64,000 nt of DNA from Anaerolineae bacterium (GTDB taxonomy: Bacteria > Chloroflexota > Anaerolineae > Anaerolineales > Anaerolineaceae), in contig JABLWW010000002.1 of NCBI GenBank assembly GCA_013178295.1, positions 248,001 through 312,000 on the forward strand, in the 5' to 3' direction. Below are positions 17,048 through 26,291 of the stretch, piece by piece. Below the pieces are notes generated by a model. That model was not told the DNA's origin and ran no database searches. It saw nothing but the letters and a program-made list of their open reading frames with translations. Both the position numbers and the translations under genes were made by a program. How positions within the stretch are numbered: position 1 is the stretch's first letter; the number at the start of each line of letters is the position of its first letter.

Positions 17048-18961
17048 ATGCAGAGAGGGCATTTTTCCGGGTATCTATATGCAGCCGCCAGCGTTCTGGT
17101 TGCCCTGGCGTTGTATGTTTTTATCCTTCTCAACCGCGACGAAGCGCTTCGGCAGTTGAGCATTTCGGTCAGATACGGTTTTACCCTGGTGCTCACGGTG
17201 GTGTTTGTTGTGCTGCTGGCGGCTTTCTGGCTGCCGGGCAGGTGGGCTGCGTGTGCCAGTTTTGTTCTGACGGTGGGTTTGTTTGCTTTCCCTCTGGCAG
17301 CCATGTGGGCAACTGGCGCAATCCAGAGCGAATCTTACACGGTGGCAGGTCTGTTGCCCTGGTCTGACGCCAGCGGTTATTACACGGATGCTAAATGGTT
17401 GCTGGAGGGGCAGCGCTTCTCCAGCTTTTCCTCGCGCAGACCGCTTTTTGCCGGGCTGCTTGCTGTGTTGTTGGGAATAAGCCGTCAAAACTTGCAGGCG
17501 GCTCTGGCAATGATTGTATTTCTTGCCGCGGCGGCATGTTATCTGGCTGCCAGAGAAGTGCGGAAAACGCATGGAGCGCTGCTTGCGGCGTTTTTTCTAA
17601 CCTTGTTGTTTGTATATTATCGCCGTTATATCGGTACAACCATGACCGAAAACCTGGGCGTGATGTTGGGGGCGCTTGGGTTTGCGCTTCTATGGAATGG
17701 CGCCAGCCAGCGTAAGCAGCAGGTTGTGCTTATGGGGATTTTGGTTCTGACGGTGGCTTTAAACGCCCGCGCTGGGCCATTTTTTATCCTCCCAGCATTG
17801 TTGTTGTGGGGGGGGTTATCGCTGGGGGGCGCGCACAAAAGGGTGGATTGGAGATTCTTGTTTGCGGGTGCGGGAGCTGTGGTTTTGGGATTTGCGCTCA
17901 ACTATTTTGTTTTTCTAGGGGTAGCTTCACCCGGCGGAGCGCAGTTTTCCAACTTTTCATATTCTTTGTACGGGCTGGCGCACGGCGGCGTGCACTGGGA
18001 TCAATGGCAGTATGATCACCCTGAGCTTGTATTTGTTCCCGAGCCGCAGCATTCGCGCACAATCTATCAATATGCGTTGGCTGAGATACAACAAAACCCG
18101 TGGGGGTTGGTCAAGGGTATATTTAAACAGTGGGGGTTGTTCTTCTCGGAAAAATATGTGATTTATAGCGTCTATTCTTTTTTGTATCAGGACAGCACGC
18201 TGGTTGGGAAATTGGCTCGCTGGGGATTGTATGGGCTGTCCGTGTTGGGGCTCCTGCGCTGGTACTTCAAGCGAAAAGACCTGCATTCAGGGATGGTCGC
18301 CGCCGCCAGTATAGGCGTTTTACTCTCTGTTCCGCTGGTGCCGCCTGGGGATGCTTCGCGGGTGCGTGTGTATGCGGCTGTTTCACCCCTGTTTGTTTTG
18401 CTGCCGATGACGGGGTTGCAATTTGTTTTAGAGGGGATTAAGGGGCAACGCTTTTTACAGGCGCGGGCAGAGAATGATGATCGGGGGTTTTTGCTGATGG
18501 GTTTTACTGGCGCTCTGCTGCTGATGATTGTGGCAGCACCTGTGCTGACACGCCTTCTCAGCCAGCCGTCTCGATTTGAAGAGATCGCCTGCAATCCTGG
18601 TCAGGAGCTGGTGTATGTGCGCTATAGCGATGGTGCGTATATCAATGTGCTTGAGGACAGCGAGCCGCCGCCGGATTGGCTACCTGACGTGCGCGCCGGA
18701 CACTATCGCACGTTGGTCCACAGTCTGCCGGACAGTAAGGTGATAGAAATCTTTGAGAAGTTTGAGCCTGCCTTTGTGTTGATGAATGGGATGGATTTGC
18801 GTTCAGGGCATAGTGTCTGGTTGGTGATTAATCGTGACCTGATGCCGGGCGAGAAGGGAATTATCGGCGTATGTGGCAGATGGGGAGAGAAGGAGCAGGA
18901 AAAAATATATTGGTTGTTCTATGCTCAGGCGGTCAAACTGGTTTCAAAGGAGGGCGGCTAA
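17048..18961 (+). CDS. polytopic membrane protein, probable GT-C glycosyltransferase
   Basis: A TTG at 17030 opens the frame, but it overlaps a TATAAT box; ATG 17048 gives 637 residues and is preferred. About eleven hydrophobic segments are followed by a soluble C-terminal region of about 110 residues. After the third segment the outer loop has SDASGYYTDAKWLLEG, the acidic-loop pattern of GT-C enzymes that use lipid-linked sugars, with RRPLFAGLL following. This suggests transfer of sugars to envelope glycans on the outer face. No nucleotide-sugar-binding domain is present. The 3' end overlaps the convergent DUF92 gene by 18 bp. Substrate unknown. Confidence 0.65.
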   Translation: MQRGHFSGYLYAAASVLVALALYVFILLNRDEALRQLSISVRYGFTLVLTVVFVVLLAAFWLPGRWAACASFVLTVGLFAFPLAAMWATGAIQSESYTVAGLLPWSDASGYYTDAKWLLEGQRFSSFSSRRPLFAGLLAVLLGISRQNLQAALAMIVFLAAAACYLAAREVRKTHGALLAAFFLTLLFVYYRRYIGTTMTENLGVMLGALGFALLWNGASQRKQQVVLMGILVLTVALNARAGPFFILPALLLWGGLSLGGAHKRVDWRFLFAGAGAVVLGFALNYFVFLGVASPGGAQFSNFSYSLYGLAHGGVHWDQWQYDHPELVFVPEPQHSRTIYQYALAEIQQNPWGLVKGIFKQWGLFFSEKYVIYSVYSFLYQDSTLVGKLARWGLYGLSVLGLLRWYFKRKDLHSGMVAAASIGVLLSVPLVPPGDASRVRVYAAVSPLFVLLPMTGLQFVLEGIKGQRFLQARAENDDRGFLLMGFTGALLLMIVAAPVLTRLLSQPSRFEEIACNPGQELVYVRYSDGAYINVLEDSEPPPDWLPDVRAGHYRTLVHSLPDSKVIEIFEKFEPAFVLMNGMDLRSGHSVWLVINRDLMPGEKGIIGVCGRWGEKEQEKIYWLFYAQAVKLVSKEGG

Positions 18962-19771
18962 CAGCGCGCCAAGCGCGCCGCCGAGCGAACAAATCGCGTT
19001 GACCCAGTCATTATTCATCCAGTGTATCCCTCTTTTGAAGATGGTGGGAGTGCCGCAGAGATGAAGCGGGTGTCTTTCGGTTTCTTTGTTGCATGTTGGG
19101 CAGGTGTATATTGCCTGCAGTGTAGCACCCAAAAGCGAATCAATGAGACTGCCCAGCAGCCCTGCCAGGGAGATGCTGATCAGCGCACCAAGAATGTGCT
19201 GCAATGTCGCAAGGGGGCTGCCAACCCAGGTCAGGATGGCTAAAAAGGCAATGAAGAAGGCGCCCAAAAAAGCGGATAAAGTACCAAGCAGGGTAATCCC
19301 GCCAGAAGTGCCAGGCTCAACGGTTTTTCCAGTGGTGATGAGACGGGGCAGTTTGCGGCTCAAAGCTCCCAGTTCTGTTGCCCATGTATCTGCGTTGACG
19401 GCTGCCAGGGCGCCAGCGTATGCCATCCATGTCCATTCCGCGGAGGGAAAAAGGTAGTGGGCGATGACAAATATCCCGGCAATTCCGCCGTTTGCCAACA
19501 CCTGGCCGGCATCACGCGTGGAGCCTTTGGCGTACTTTTCGTCCAGATTGGATTTGTGTCGTTTGAAGAGCTTGGAGAGCGCGCTGGACGATATGAAAAA
19601 ACCCAGCAGCAATACTGCCCATGAAAACCCGCCCAGACCGAATATCACTGCGCCCAAAACAAACGCTGCCAGAGCGCCTTGGGGGCGTAAAGTTCGAGCG
19701 AGATATGCCAGAGTGGACACGAGGGCGGCGAGGACAATGCCGATGAAGATTTGGTTAGAGAAAAGGGACAT
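18944..19771 (-). CDS. DUF92 family integral membrane protein
   Basis: A 275-residue protein with about six hydrophobic segments. The conserved DUF92 pattern is visible: GALAAFVLGAVIFGLGG near the N-terminus, KGSTRDAGQVLANGG in the middle, NADTWATELG, and GGITLLGTLSA. A small CPTC/C-containing loop (YTCPTC ... HLCGTP) looks like a zinc-knuckle insertion. Plant VTE6, a phytyl-phosphate kinase, belongs to this family, but bacterial roles are largely unproven; a polyprenyl-phosphate-linked kinase function is possible. No clear Shine-Dalgarno precedes ATG 19771. The gene follows the PH-domain gene by 30 bp on the same strand. Confidence 0.8.
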   Translation of the reverse strand: MSLFSNQIFIGIVLAALVSTLAYLARTLRPQGALAAFVLGAVIFGLGGFSWAVLLLGFFISSSALSKLFKRHKSNLDEKYAKGSTRDAGQVLANGGIAGIFVIAHYLFPSAEWTWMAYAGALAAVNADTWATELGALSRKLPRLITTGKTVEPGTSGGITLLGTLSAFLGAFFIAFLAILTWVGSPLATLQHILGALISISLAGLLGSLIDSLLGATLQAIYTCPTCNKETERHPLHLCGTPTIFKRGIHWMNNDWVNAICSLGGALGALLAALL

Positions 19772-19801
19772 GGCATGAATTCCGAAGCGTTTAATATTTT
19801 C

Positions 19802-20701
19802 TTATAGCATGAGGAGTATGGCGATGATCAACAGGCTGGGGGTCAGGATGCTGCTGCTCCATAAGATGTAAGCCAACGGGGCTTGCGGGTTGCGCCAGTA
19901 AAAGAACATGCCTGCAAGCATGTCTCCAATGAATGTAAAGGTGCAAAGGACAGGTAGTAGCAGCAATCTTTCAGACGGCATAGGTGGTAAAGGTTCTCCC
20001 TGTGGAGAATACCCAATCGAAACGCTTTGAAATAATGAAATAACAATCCCGGCAACGATGAACAGAAGGATGGTGAGGGCCAAACCAATTAAGATTAGCT
20101 TGCGCGCGGTTTGGTCTGCCCACACCTTTTGTAAAAATGCAATTGGCAGCGAGGAGTGCGGCTGAAGAGGGGAAAGACTGCCCAACTCCATCACATTCTG
20201 AAAAACGCTGAAAAAGGCTTTGGTGTTAGCTGGGCTGATGGCGTATATCTTTTGGGGTGTAGCCACAAGCACCATGTTGACAAGGTCAGAAGCCATAAAC
20301 TCGACTTCTCCCAGCCCTTCGATTTCTCTTAAGCCAATAATAGAACCGGGCAGCGAAAATGGAGGCAAAGGCAAATCAAACCCCATATCGCTTGCCGGTC
20401 GAACCCATTCAATTTCTGTCAGGGGGATGTCTTCGCCTCGCAATCCCCAGCGTATGCGCAACCCTTCGCGTTCTAATATATATCCCCCACGCAGCAGGGC
20501 GTATCCCCGGTACAGCAGCAACAGCAGTGGCGCCATCAGTGCCAGCGACAGGATTAACAGCAATATCAGGACGATACCGGTGCTCATCTGTGAGGCGAAG
20601 TAGAGACATAGTATTACCAGGGCAAATACAAAAAGGATGGCTGATATGTGGAAGGTCAGCCCGGTGCGTTTTGGCGGGGGAAAACTGGCAGGCAGAGACA
20701 T
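19802..20701 (-). CDS. membrane protein with bacterial PH-like domain
   Basis: The 299-residue protein has two N-terminal membrane segments (about residues 15-65). A beta-rich domain follows (EREGLRIRWGLRGEDIPLTEIEWVRP ... VYAISPANTKAFF), typical of bacterial PH domains (bPH). Three C-terminal membrane segments complete it. Its start codon shares one base with the stop of the DegT aminotransferase gene (TAATG), so translation is likely coupled. Function unknown; PH-domain membrane proteins in bacteria are often envelope or stress related. Confidence 0.65.
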   Translation of the reverse strand: MSLPASFPPPKRTGLTFHISAILFVFALVILCLYFASQMSTGIVLILLLILSLALMAPLLLLLYRGYALLRGGYILEREGLRIRWGLRGEDIPLTEIEWVRPASDMGFDLPLPPFSLPGSIIGLREIEGLGEVEFMASDLVNMVLVATPQKIYAISPANTKAFFSVFQNVMELGSLSPLQPHSSLPIAFLQKVWADQTARKLILIGLALTILLFIVAGIVISLFQSVSIGYSPQGEPLPPMPSERLLLLPVLCTFTFIGDMLAGMFFYWRNPQAPLAYILWSSSILTPSLLIIAILLML

Positions 20702-21894
20702 TATTGTCTGTCAATGCAGTTTTGCAGTTCCTGACAAACGAATTCCACTTGCTGCTCGCTCATCTTACCTGAAAATGGCAGGGCAAGACAGCGTTTCCCC
20801 AAATCTTCGGTGATTGGAAAATCGCCTGGTTGATACCCAAACCGTTCGACCATGTAGGGCTGAAGATGGATGGGGAGAAAGTAAGGTCTTACAGGTATTC
20901 CTTTTTCCTTTAGCTGGCTGGCAAGCAGGTCGCGGTTTATCCCATCTGCGAGGCGGATGACGTAAACGAACCAGCTAATCGTTGTCGTGGTGGCTGCCAG
21001 CGTGGGGATTTGAACAGACGGTATCTTTTGCAGCCGCTGGTTGTACCAGTTTGCCACACTCTGCCGTTTGAGCAGGAGTTCATCGAGGCGGCTCATTTGC
21101 ACGGCGCCAAGCGCGGCGCTCATTTCGTCAAGGCGGTAGTTGTACCCCAGATAGGTGTGTTGCAGCCACGTGTCACCTGGGGCGCGTCCCTGATTGCGCA
21201 GAGCGCGCATATAGGTAGCCGCTTTGTCGTTGTTGGTGACGATGATACCGCCTTCTGCAGTGGTGATTTGTTTATTGGGGTAAAAAGCGAAGACGCCGTA
21301 CTCTCCAAGCGTGCCAGCCTTGCGCCCTTTGTAGGCGGCTCCCAGTGCTTCACAGGCATCGTTGATTACCACCAAATCTCTCTGACTGGCAGCTTGCTGG
21401 ATCGGGTCGTAGTCTGCTGGCTGCCCAAAAACATCCACTGTCAGAATTGCTTTTAGCTCTTGTTTGGAGTTAGCGCCCTTGCGCGGCAGCCATTGGGCAG
21501 CACGTTTTGTGTTGCTGGCGAGATCGTTGATGGCTTCAATGACCTTCTGCGGATCAATATTGGCGGTTTTGGGGTCAACATCCACATAGATGGGGATGCC
21601 ATGTTCATAAAGGATGGCGTTTGTGGATGCGACAAATGAAAAAGGTGTGGTGATGACCAAATCTCCTGCTTCAATTCCGGCCGCCCGGATGCAAAGGTGA
21701 AGCCCAGCTGTGCCTGAGCTGACAGCAATGGCATGCTGGCAGCCTGTGAAATCGCAAAAGGCTTTTTCAAAGGCTTCTATATATGCCCCCATGCTCAGTT
21801 GTGAGGAGCGAACCACTTTCAATACGGCTTCACTTTCCGCTTCTGTGAGGTCAGGGGATGACATAGGAATTTGTACGGGTGCGTGATAATCCAT
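20701..21894 (-). CDS. DegT/DnrJ/EryC1/StrS-family sugar aminotransferase
   Basis: This is a 397-residue PLP enzyme. The N-terminal part has the sugar-aminotransferase pattern (FTGCQHAIAVSSGTAGLH, TTPFSFVAS), and the cofactor Lys lies in FYPNKQITTAEGG. Such enzymes add an amino group to NDP-4-keto or 3-keto hexoses for glycan or antibiotic sugars. An insertion of about 20 residues (LASNTKRAAQWLPRKGANSKQ) splits the usual FQDVDPKT-to-VDVFG section. A weak AAAAGGA ribosome-binding site precedes ATG 21894. With the epimerase at 23180 and the nearby GT-C proteins it fits a surface-polysaccharide pathway, but the exact sugar cannot be read. Confidence 0.85.
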   Translation of the reverse strand: MDYHAPVQIPMSSPDLTEAESEAVLKVVRSSQLSMGAYIEAFEKAFCDFTGCQHAIAVSSGTAGLHLCIRAAGIEAGDLVITTPFSFVASTNAILYEHGIPIYVDVDPKTANIDPQKVIEAINDLASNTKRAAQWLPRKGANSKQELKAILTVDVFGQPADYDPIQQAASQRDLVVINDACEALGAAYKGRKAGTLGEYGVFAFYPNKQITTAEGGIIVTNNDKAATYMRALRNQGRAPGDTWLQHTYLGYNYRLDEMSAALGAVQMSRLDELLLKRQSVANWYNQRLQKIPSVQIPTLAATTTTISWFVYVIRLADGINRDLLASQLKEKGIPVRPYFLPIHLQPYMVERFGYQPGDFPITEDLGKRCLALPFSGKMSEQQVEFVCQELQNCIDRQ

Positions 21895-21945
21895 GCAGCA
21901 GTCCTTTTTAGAGGTTTGATTCAGATAATGAAATGGAAATACATT

Positions 21946-22686
21946 TTAGGCTAGAACCCAGAGCCATTCCGAAATAGTACGATACAGCCCGCTGGTAATG
22001 ACATGCCCGCTTTTGTTCATGACCCAACCCAACAGCAAACCCTGAGCAGCGAAGAACGCAAACTCGATGACAGGTATGTCGCCGGTAGCGGGAGTCATCA
22101 GGATACGCCAGAGAGCAAAAAGAATGGCAGAGGCGACCCACCCATAATTTTTCCCCAGCCAGCTGCTCAGACGCGGGTGGATATATCCTCGGAAGAAGGT
22201 TTCTTCACACAGGCAAATTATCAATAGCAGTACCAATGCCCAACCTTCTTCCGTTGAGATGCCGTTGAGAATGCTGGCGGCTTTGTTGCGCAAAAAGACG
22301 GTCAGAAACATCAAAGCCAGGCTTAGACGCAATGATGGGGCTAACATGATCTTGTTCCAGCCAGCGCTGCGAATGGGTTGGCGTCTGAGGTACAGCGCCA
22401 GGGCAACAAGCAGTAGGCTTACCAGTGCCAGCGCCAGGTTGATTTTCCACTCTGGTGAAACGGGAAGGGGGATGCGGGCAAAGTAATAGCCCGATATGTA
22501 GCCCCGGATAGTTAAAGCAAAAATAAGCAAGACGAAGAGGAGACTGACAGAGACCATTCCCTCGCGCCGCGGATATTTAAAGACCAGCAACGGGCGGTTG
22601 AAACGCTGGCTGATACGCAGGATGAACAAGACGGCAATGACTCCCATCCATTCGATCAGACTAAAGATAAGCGCAGTGGTGTCCAA
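21946..22686 (-). CDS. CPBP-family (CAAX-type) membrane protease homologue, atypical motif 2
   Basis: A 246-residue protein with about eight hydrophobic segments. Motif 1 is CEETFFRGY (EExxxR), and a later His lies in SGHVITSGLYR, as in the Rce1/CPBP metalloprotease family. The motif normally reading FxxxH appears here as LFALWRI, with Arg in place of the His, so a metal ligand may be missing. The apparent start is TTG 22686, with a second choice at ATG 22647. The gene lies 29 bp after the bactofilin gene on the same strand. It may be an inactive or shifted-motif member; substrate unknown. Confidence 0.7.
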   Translation of the reverse strand: MDTTALIFSLIEWMGVIAVLFILRISQRFNRPLLVFKYPRREGMVSVSLLFVLLIFALTIRGYISGYYFARIPLPVSPEWKINLALALVSLLLVALALYLRRQPIRSAGWNKIMLAPSLRLSLALMFLTVFLRNKAASILNGISTEEGWALVLLLIICLCEETFFRGYIHPRLSSWLGKNYGWVASAILFALWRILMTPATGDIPVIEFAFFAAQGLLLGWVMNKSGHVITSGLYRTISEWLWVLA

Positions 22687-22715
22687 TGATGAAATTGCCT
22701 TTTGTGGAGGAAGTT

Positions 22716-23144
22716 TCAGGTTGTTGTGTCCGGGGAGGAGGAAGATTGTTCGGGTGTCTCGCGATCCAGGTTCAGATCAACTTTTTCTTCCATGCGTACC
22801 TGTCCGCGCAAAAAAGCGCCCTCTTCGGTGGAAAAGGCTACGGTAACCACATCTCCCCACACTCTTCCAGTGCTGCGGATTTCTACTTTATCTGCCAAAA
22901 TGTTGCCGCGCAGTGCTCCGGCGATGATGACGGTATTGGCGCGCAAGTTTTCACAGGTGACTCTGCCAGTCTCGCCAATGACGATCAGTCCCCGCAGGAC
23001 AATGTCGCCTTCAAAGGCGCCTTCAATGCGGATACCGCCTGCGCCGCGTAAGTTCCCTTGCCAGATGATGCCGGGTCCCAGAACGGAGGTAATGCGTTCT
23101 GTGGTGGGAGAAGGGGGTAATTGTCCGGTTACTTTTCGAAACAT
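22716..23144 (-). CDS. bactofilin (polymer-forming cytoskeletal protein)
   Basis: A 142-residue protein whose core has the repeated short beta-strand pattern of bactofilins: GPGIIWQGNLRGAGGIRIEGAFEGDI, then VIGETGRVTCENLRANTVIIAGALRGNI and ADKVEIRSTGRVWGDVV. These form a right-handed beta-helix that polymerises without nucleotide. The N- and C-terminal tails are short and disordered, as usual. Bactofilins organise local envelope growth. It sits between the sugar-nucleotide epimerase and the CPBP protein on one strand. No strong ribosome-binding site is visible before ATG 23144. Confidence 0.88.
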   Translation of the reverse strand: MFRKVTGQLPPSPTTERITSVLGPGIIWQGNLRGAGGIRIEGAFEGDIVLRGLIVIGETGRVTCENLRANTVIIAGALRGNILADKVEIRSTGRVWGDVVTVAFSTEEGAFLRGQVRMEEKVDLNLDRETPEQSSSSPDTTT

Positions 23145-23179
23145 AAGATGTTGCGGAGGTGTGTTTTTAGGGTAGTAAC

Positions 23180-24115
23180 TTACAAAGGATTTTTTCTTAG
23201 CCGCGGGTCGAGCTCAAAAGTTAACCTTAGACCTGTCTCAAGAGAGATCGTGGGCTGGAAATTGAGCTTCTCTTTTGCCAGTGTTAAATCTGAACACATA
23301 CGCTGTACGCCGCCCTCGTGTTTGGGATTGTACACAATTTCGGGATTTCCGTTGGTGGTCTCGTTGACAAGACGCACCAGTTCCCGCAAGCTGGTTTCTC
23401 TCCCGCTGCCTACGTTAATAATCATGTTGTTGATTCCTGGCGCAGTCGCAGCCGCACACATTGCGTTAACAACATCGTCCAGATAGACATAATCTCGCGT
23501 CTGGTTGCCGTCGCCGTGAATGACGAGTGTGCCGTTGAGGGCAGATTGACGCAAGAAGTTGGGTATTACCGGTGCATGCACTGGCGGCAGGCTTTGCCCT
23601 GGCCCGTAAGCATTAAACACTCTTAGGCATACCGTTTCGATGCCCCACAGGGCGCCAATGGTACGGATGTAATATTCGGCGGATAGTTTTGAGACCGCAT
23701 AAGGCGATTGTGGATTGGGGGCAAAATCTTCTCTGAGGGGTTGGTTTTCTTGATGACCGTAAATTGCTCCCGAAGAGATGAAGACCACGCGCCGCACTCC
23801 AACGTCCCGCATGGCTTCCATCAATGTTACCGTGCCGCCCACATTGACGTGATTGTACTCGCGCGGGTACAGAACCGATTCACTTACCAGGACACGGGCA
23901 GCAAGGTGATAGACACAATCAATTCCCTGCAGCAACGTCCAAAGCTTCGGGCGGTCGTTGATATCACCACGAATAAATTCGACTTCGGGCGCAATGGCTT
24001 TGGGATTGCCTGCAGAGAGGTCATCAAGTCCTCGGACATTATGTCCTTCGTGGACAAGACGATTTGCTAGAGCGGATCCAAGAAAGCCACAAGCCCCTGT
24101 TATTAAAAAATGCAT
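23180..24115 (-). CDS. NAD-dependent sugar-nucleotide epimerase/dehydratase (extended SDR)
   Basis: A 311-residue extended short-chain dehydrogenase. The NAD-binding GACGFLGS lies at residues 7-14. The catalytic YAVSK (Tyr and Lys) and upstream FISSGAIYG (Ser) are present. The order of motifs matches UDP-glucose 4-epimerase and related enzymes. GPGQSLPPVHAPVIPNFL and GDGNQTRDYVYLDDVV are further substrate-site hallmarks. It makes or converts an NDP-sugar for envelope glycans, fitting the DegT and GT-C genes nearby. It has no Shine-Dalgarno; a TATAAA box ends 5 nt before ATG 24115, so its mRNA may be leaderless. Confidence 0.88.
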   Translation of the reverse strand: MHFLITGACGFLGSALANRLVHEGHNVRGLDDLSAGNPKAIAPEVEFIRGDINDRPKLWTLLQGIDCVYHLAARVLVSESVLYPREYNHVNVGGTVTLMEAMRDVGVRRVVFISSGAIYGHQENQPLREDFAPNPQSPYAVSKLSAEYYIRTIGALWGIETVCLRVFNAYGPGQSLPPVHAPVIPNFLRQSALNGTLVIHGDGNQTRDYVYLDDVVNAMCAAATAPGINNMIINVGSGRETSLRELVRLVNETTNGNPEIVYNPKHEGGVQRMCSDLTLAKEKLNFQPTISLETGLRLTFELDPRLRKNPL

Positions 24116-24120
24116 CTGCG

Positions 24121-24126
24121 TTTATA
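24121..24126 (-). promoter_or_regulatory. -10 element of the epimerase gene, leaderless-type
   Basis: On the minus strand TATAAA is followed by CGCAG and then ATG 24115. The 5-nt distance leaves no room for a ribosome-binding site if this is the -10 box. Confidence 0.4.
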
Positions 24127-24203
24127 ATTAGCTTTTGTGTATTCTCTTTTTCCGATTATAGCATATAACTCAGCCGCTTAAGCGGTCTGGGTGAGGGCAC
24201 AAA

Positions 24204-26180
24204 TTGCAGACACTACGCCAAAGGTTGATTGATAAAGGTTGGTGGAAACCAGGAATACCTGTGGTTCTGCTGGTTGTCATGTATGCGGTGGTGGTGTTGC
24301 GGCGGGCATGGGTATGCGATGATGCGTATATCACGTTCAGGACGATAGACAATCTGGTGAATGGGTATCGGTTGACGTGGAACGTGGGGGAACGTGTACA
24401 GGCATATACGCACCCGTTGTGGATGCTGGTGATGAGCGTTTTTTATTACATCACGCGGGAGATATACCTGACGAGCATTGCGGTATCGCTGGCGATGGCG
24501 GTGGCGGGGGTGGTGGTATATGTGGTGGGGGTGGCACGCAGGAGATATCAGGCGGCGCTGGGGGTATTGATCCTGAGCCTATCGAATGCGTATGTGGATT
24601 ATTCGACGTCGGGGCTGGAGAATGCGTTGAGCCATTTGCTGCTGGTGGTGTATGTGGCGCTGTATGTGAGGATGGGTGCGGGGGTGAAGAAGGTGTTGTG
24701 GATGTCGGTGGTGGCATCGCTGGGGATCGTCAATCGGATGGACATGGGGTTATTGTATGCTCCGCTGCTGGCGTTGGTGTGGTGGGAGAGCGGGGAGCGA
24801 TTGAAGGGGCTGGCGGCGGGTGTGCTAGGGCAGATGCCGTTTGTGCTGTGGGAAGTGTTTTCGCTGGTGTATTATGGTTTTCCCTTTCCCAATACGGCGT
24901 ATGCAAAGCTGAATACAGGAATCCCTGCAGGCGAGCTGTTTCAGCAAGGGGTCTATTATGTGATCAATTCGTTGCAAAGAGACCCTATCACGTTAGCTAT
25001 GGTGCTGCTGGCGGTGGTTTTGGCGATTGTCAAAGGAAACCGATTGCAGCGGGCGCTGGCATTGGGGGTGACGATGTACATTTTGTATGTGGTGAAGATA
25101 GGTGGGGACTTTATGAGCGGACGCTTTTTTGCTGCACCGCTTCTGGGCGCGTGTATGCTATTTTCCCGTTTGGACTTGCGCTTATCGAATAGAAAACTAG
25201 CGTTGGGTATGGCACTGCTGCCTTTGTTTGTTGGAACGCTGGCGCCCCTTCCCACCTGGAGGGTTGTTCAGCCAGAGGATATGCCCCTGGTCGATGCCTA
25301 TGGCATCGCTGATGAGAGACTATGGTATTTTTCGGGTCTTGGGTTGTTTGATAACGGGCGCATTCGCACATACCCCGCGCATTTTTGGGTGGAAGAGGGA
25401 AAACGGGCAGCCATAGAGCATGCTTACGGCGTGGTGACTCAGGAGGGGATTGGCCTGTTTGGTTATTATGCGGGGCAGAAAGTGCATATTGTTGATATTC
25501 ATGCATTGTCCGATCCGCTGCTGGCGCGTATCCCTGCCAAGCGATGGGTAAACTGGCAGATTGGGCATTTTGAGCGGGTTGTCCCCCAGGGGTATTTGTT
25601 AAGTCTGGAGGATAGCAGCTTTAGACTGGCAGATGAGAGATTGCAGGAGTATTATGAAAAGCTGAAGGTCATTACGCGTGCGCCTTTGCTGAATGGTGAT
25701 CGCCTGGTTGAAATATGGAGAATGAATACAGGGCAGTATGATCATTTGATTGATAGGGATAAGTATCAGTATCCTGCCATGATCTCTGTAAGTATCTTTG
25801 ACGTAAGCGGTGTAACACCCGAAGGGATGGCGCAAGGCGAGGCGAGAAAAGTTGTCTTTTTTGATAGTGGATTGGAGATTCTTCTTGGGATGCAGATACC
25901 GGGTAAGGAATTCATTGAAATTGCTCTGGATGGCAATGATCATTATCGCATTGTTTATTTAAGAGAGAATATGGAATTGGCATCTCAGGTTATTCATGCC
26001 ACTAGGAAAGAGTCTGGTTTGGTCGTTTACCGATTGCCCATTCCTGGCAAAGCGCAGGAGGCAAAATTTGACCGGATACGGATTTTTCCTCTTCGCTGGG
26101 CGGGGTTTACTCTTGCGCCTGCACGTGGGGATGATCAGTTTGGTTTGGGGTATATTAAGTTAGTTGACATGCCTGATTAG
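24204..26180 (+). CDS. polytopic GT-C glycosyltransferase-like protein (DDAY motif)
   Basis: The 658-residue protein has about ten membrane segments and a C-terminal soluble domain of about 280 residues. After the first segment it has CDDAYITFRTIDNLVNG and then WNVGERVQAYTHPLW. This pairing of DDAY/F with a YT-P-LW element is typical of GT-C arabinofuranosyl- or mannosyl-type transferases using polyprenyl-phosphate sugars. The start is TTG 24204 without a good ribosome-binding site. Bases 24290-24860 use an extreme share of G-ending codons and G-runs on the coding strand, unlike the rest of the gene. Its last codons overlap the dnaN promoter. Substrate unknown. Confidence 0.75.
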   Translation: MQTLRQRLIDKGWWKPGIPVVLLVVMYAVVVLRRAWVCDDAYITFRTIDNLVNGYRLTWNVGERVQAYTHPLWMLVMSVFYYITREIYLTSIAVSLAMAVAGVVVYVVGVARRRYQAALGVLILSLSNAYVDYSTSGLENALSHLLLVVYVALYVRMGAGVKKVLWMSVVASLGIVNRMDMGLLYAPLLALVWWESGERLKGLAAGVLGQMPFVLWEVFSLVYYGFPFPNTAYAKLNTGIPAGELFQQGVYYVINSLQRDPITLAMVLLAVVLAIVKGNRLQRALALGVTMYILYVVKIGGDFMSGRFFAAPLLGACMLFSRLDLRLSNRKLALGMALLPLFVGTLAPLPTWRVVQPEDMPLVDAYGIADERLWYFSGLGLFDNGRIRTYPAHFWVEEGKRAAIEHAYGVVTQEGIGLFGYYAGQKVHIVDIHALSDPLLARIPAKRWVNWQIGHFERVVPQGYLLSLEDSSFRLADERLQEYYEKLKVITRAPLLNGDRLVEIWRMNTGQYDHLIDRDKYQYPAMISVSIFDVSGVTPEGMAQGEARKVVFFDSGLEILLGMQIPGKEFIEIALDGNDHYRIVYLRENMELASQVIHATRKESGLVVYRLPIPGKAQEAKFDRIRIFPLRWAGFTLAPARGDDQFGLGYIKLVDMPD

Positions 26181-26192
26181 GGAATGTATACT
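26164..26192 (+). promoter_or_regulatory. near-consensus sigma-70 promoter of dnaN
   Basis: TTGACA (26164-26169), a 17-bp spacer and TATACT (26187-26192) form a textbook promoter. The -35 lies inside the last codons of the upstream GT-C gene. The predicted leader is about 90 nt. Confidence 0.8.
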
Positions 26193-26291
26193 TACTTATG
26201 CCATCGGGAAGTGAGCGTTGTGTAATCAAGGTATTGGCTCGTGAAGACGGTGTAAGGCAGTTATCATCAAATTTGCAGAGAGGGTCGTAAC

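Noticed and set aside
24377-25192. 271-codon plus-strand frame very rich in Gly and Cys
   Set aside because: It is a shifted reading of the G-rich part of the GT-C gene at 24204 and lacks any start signal.
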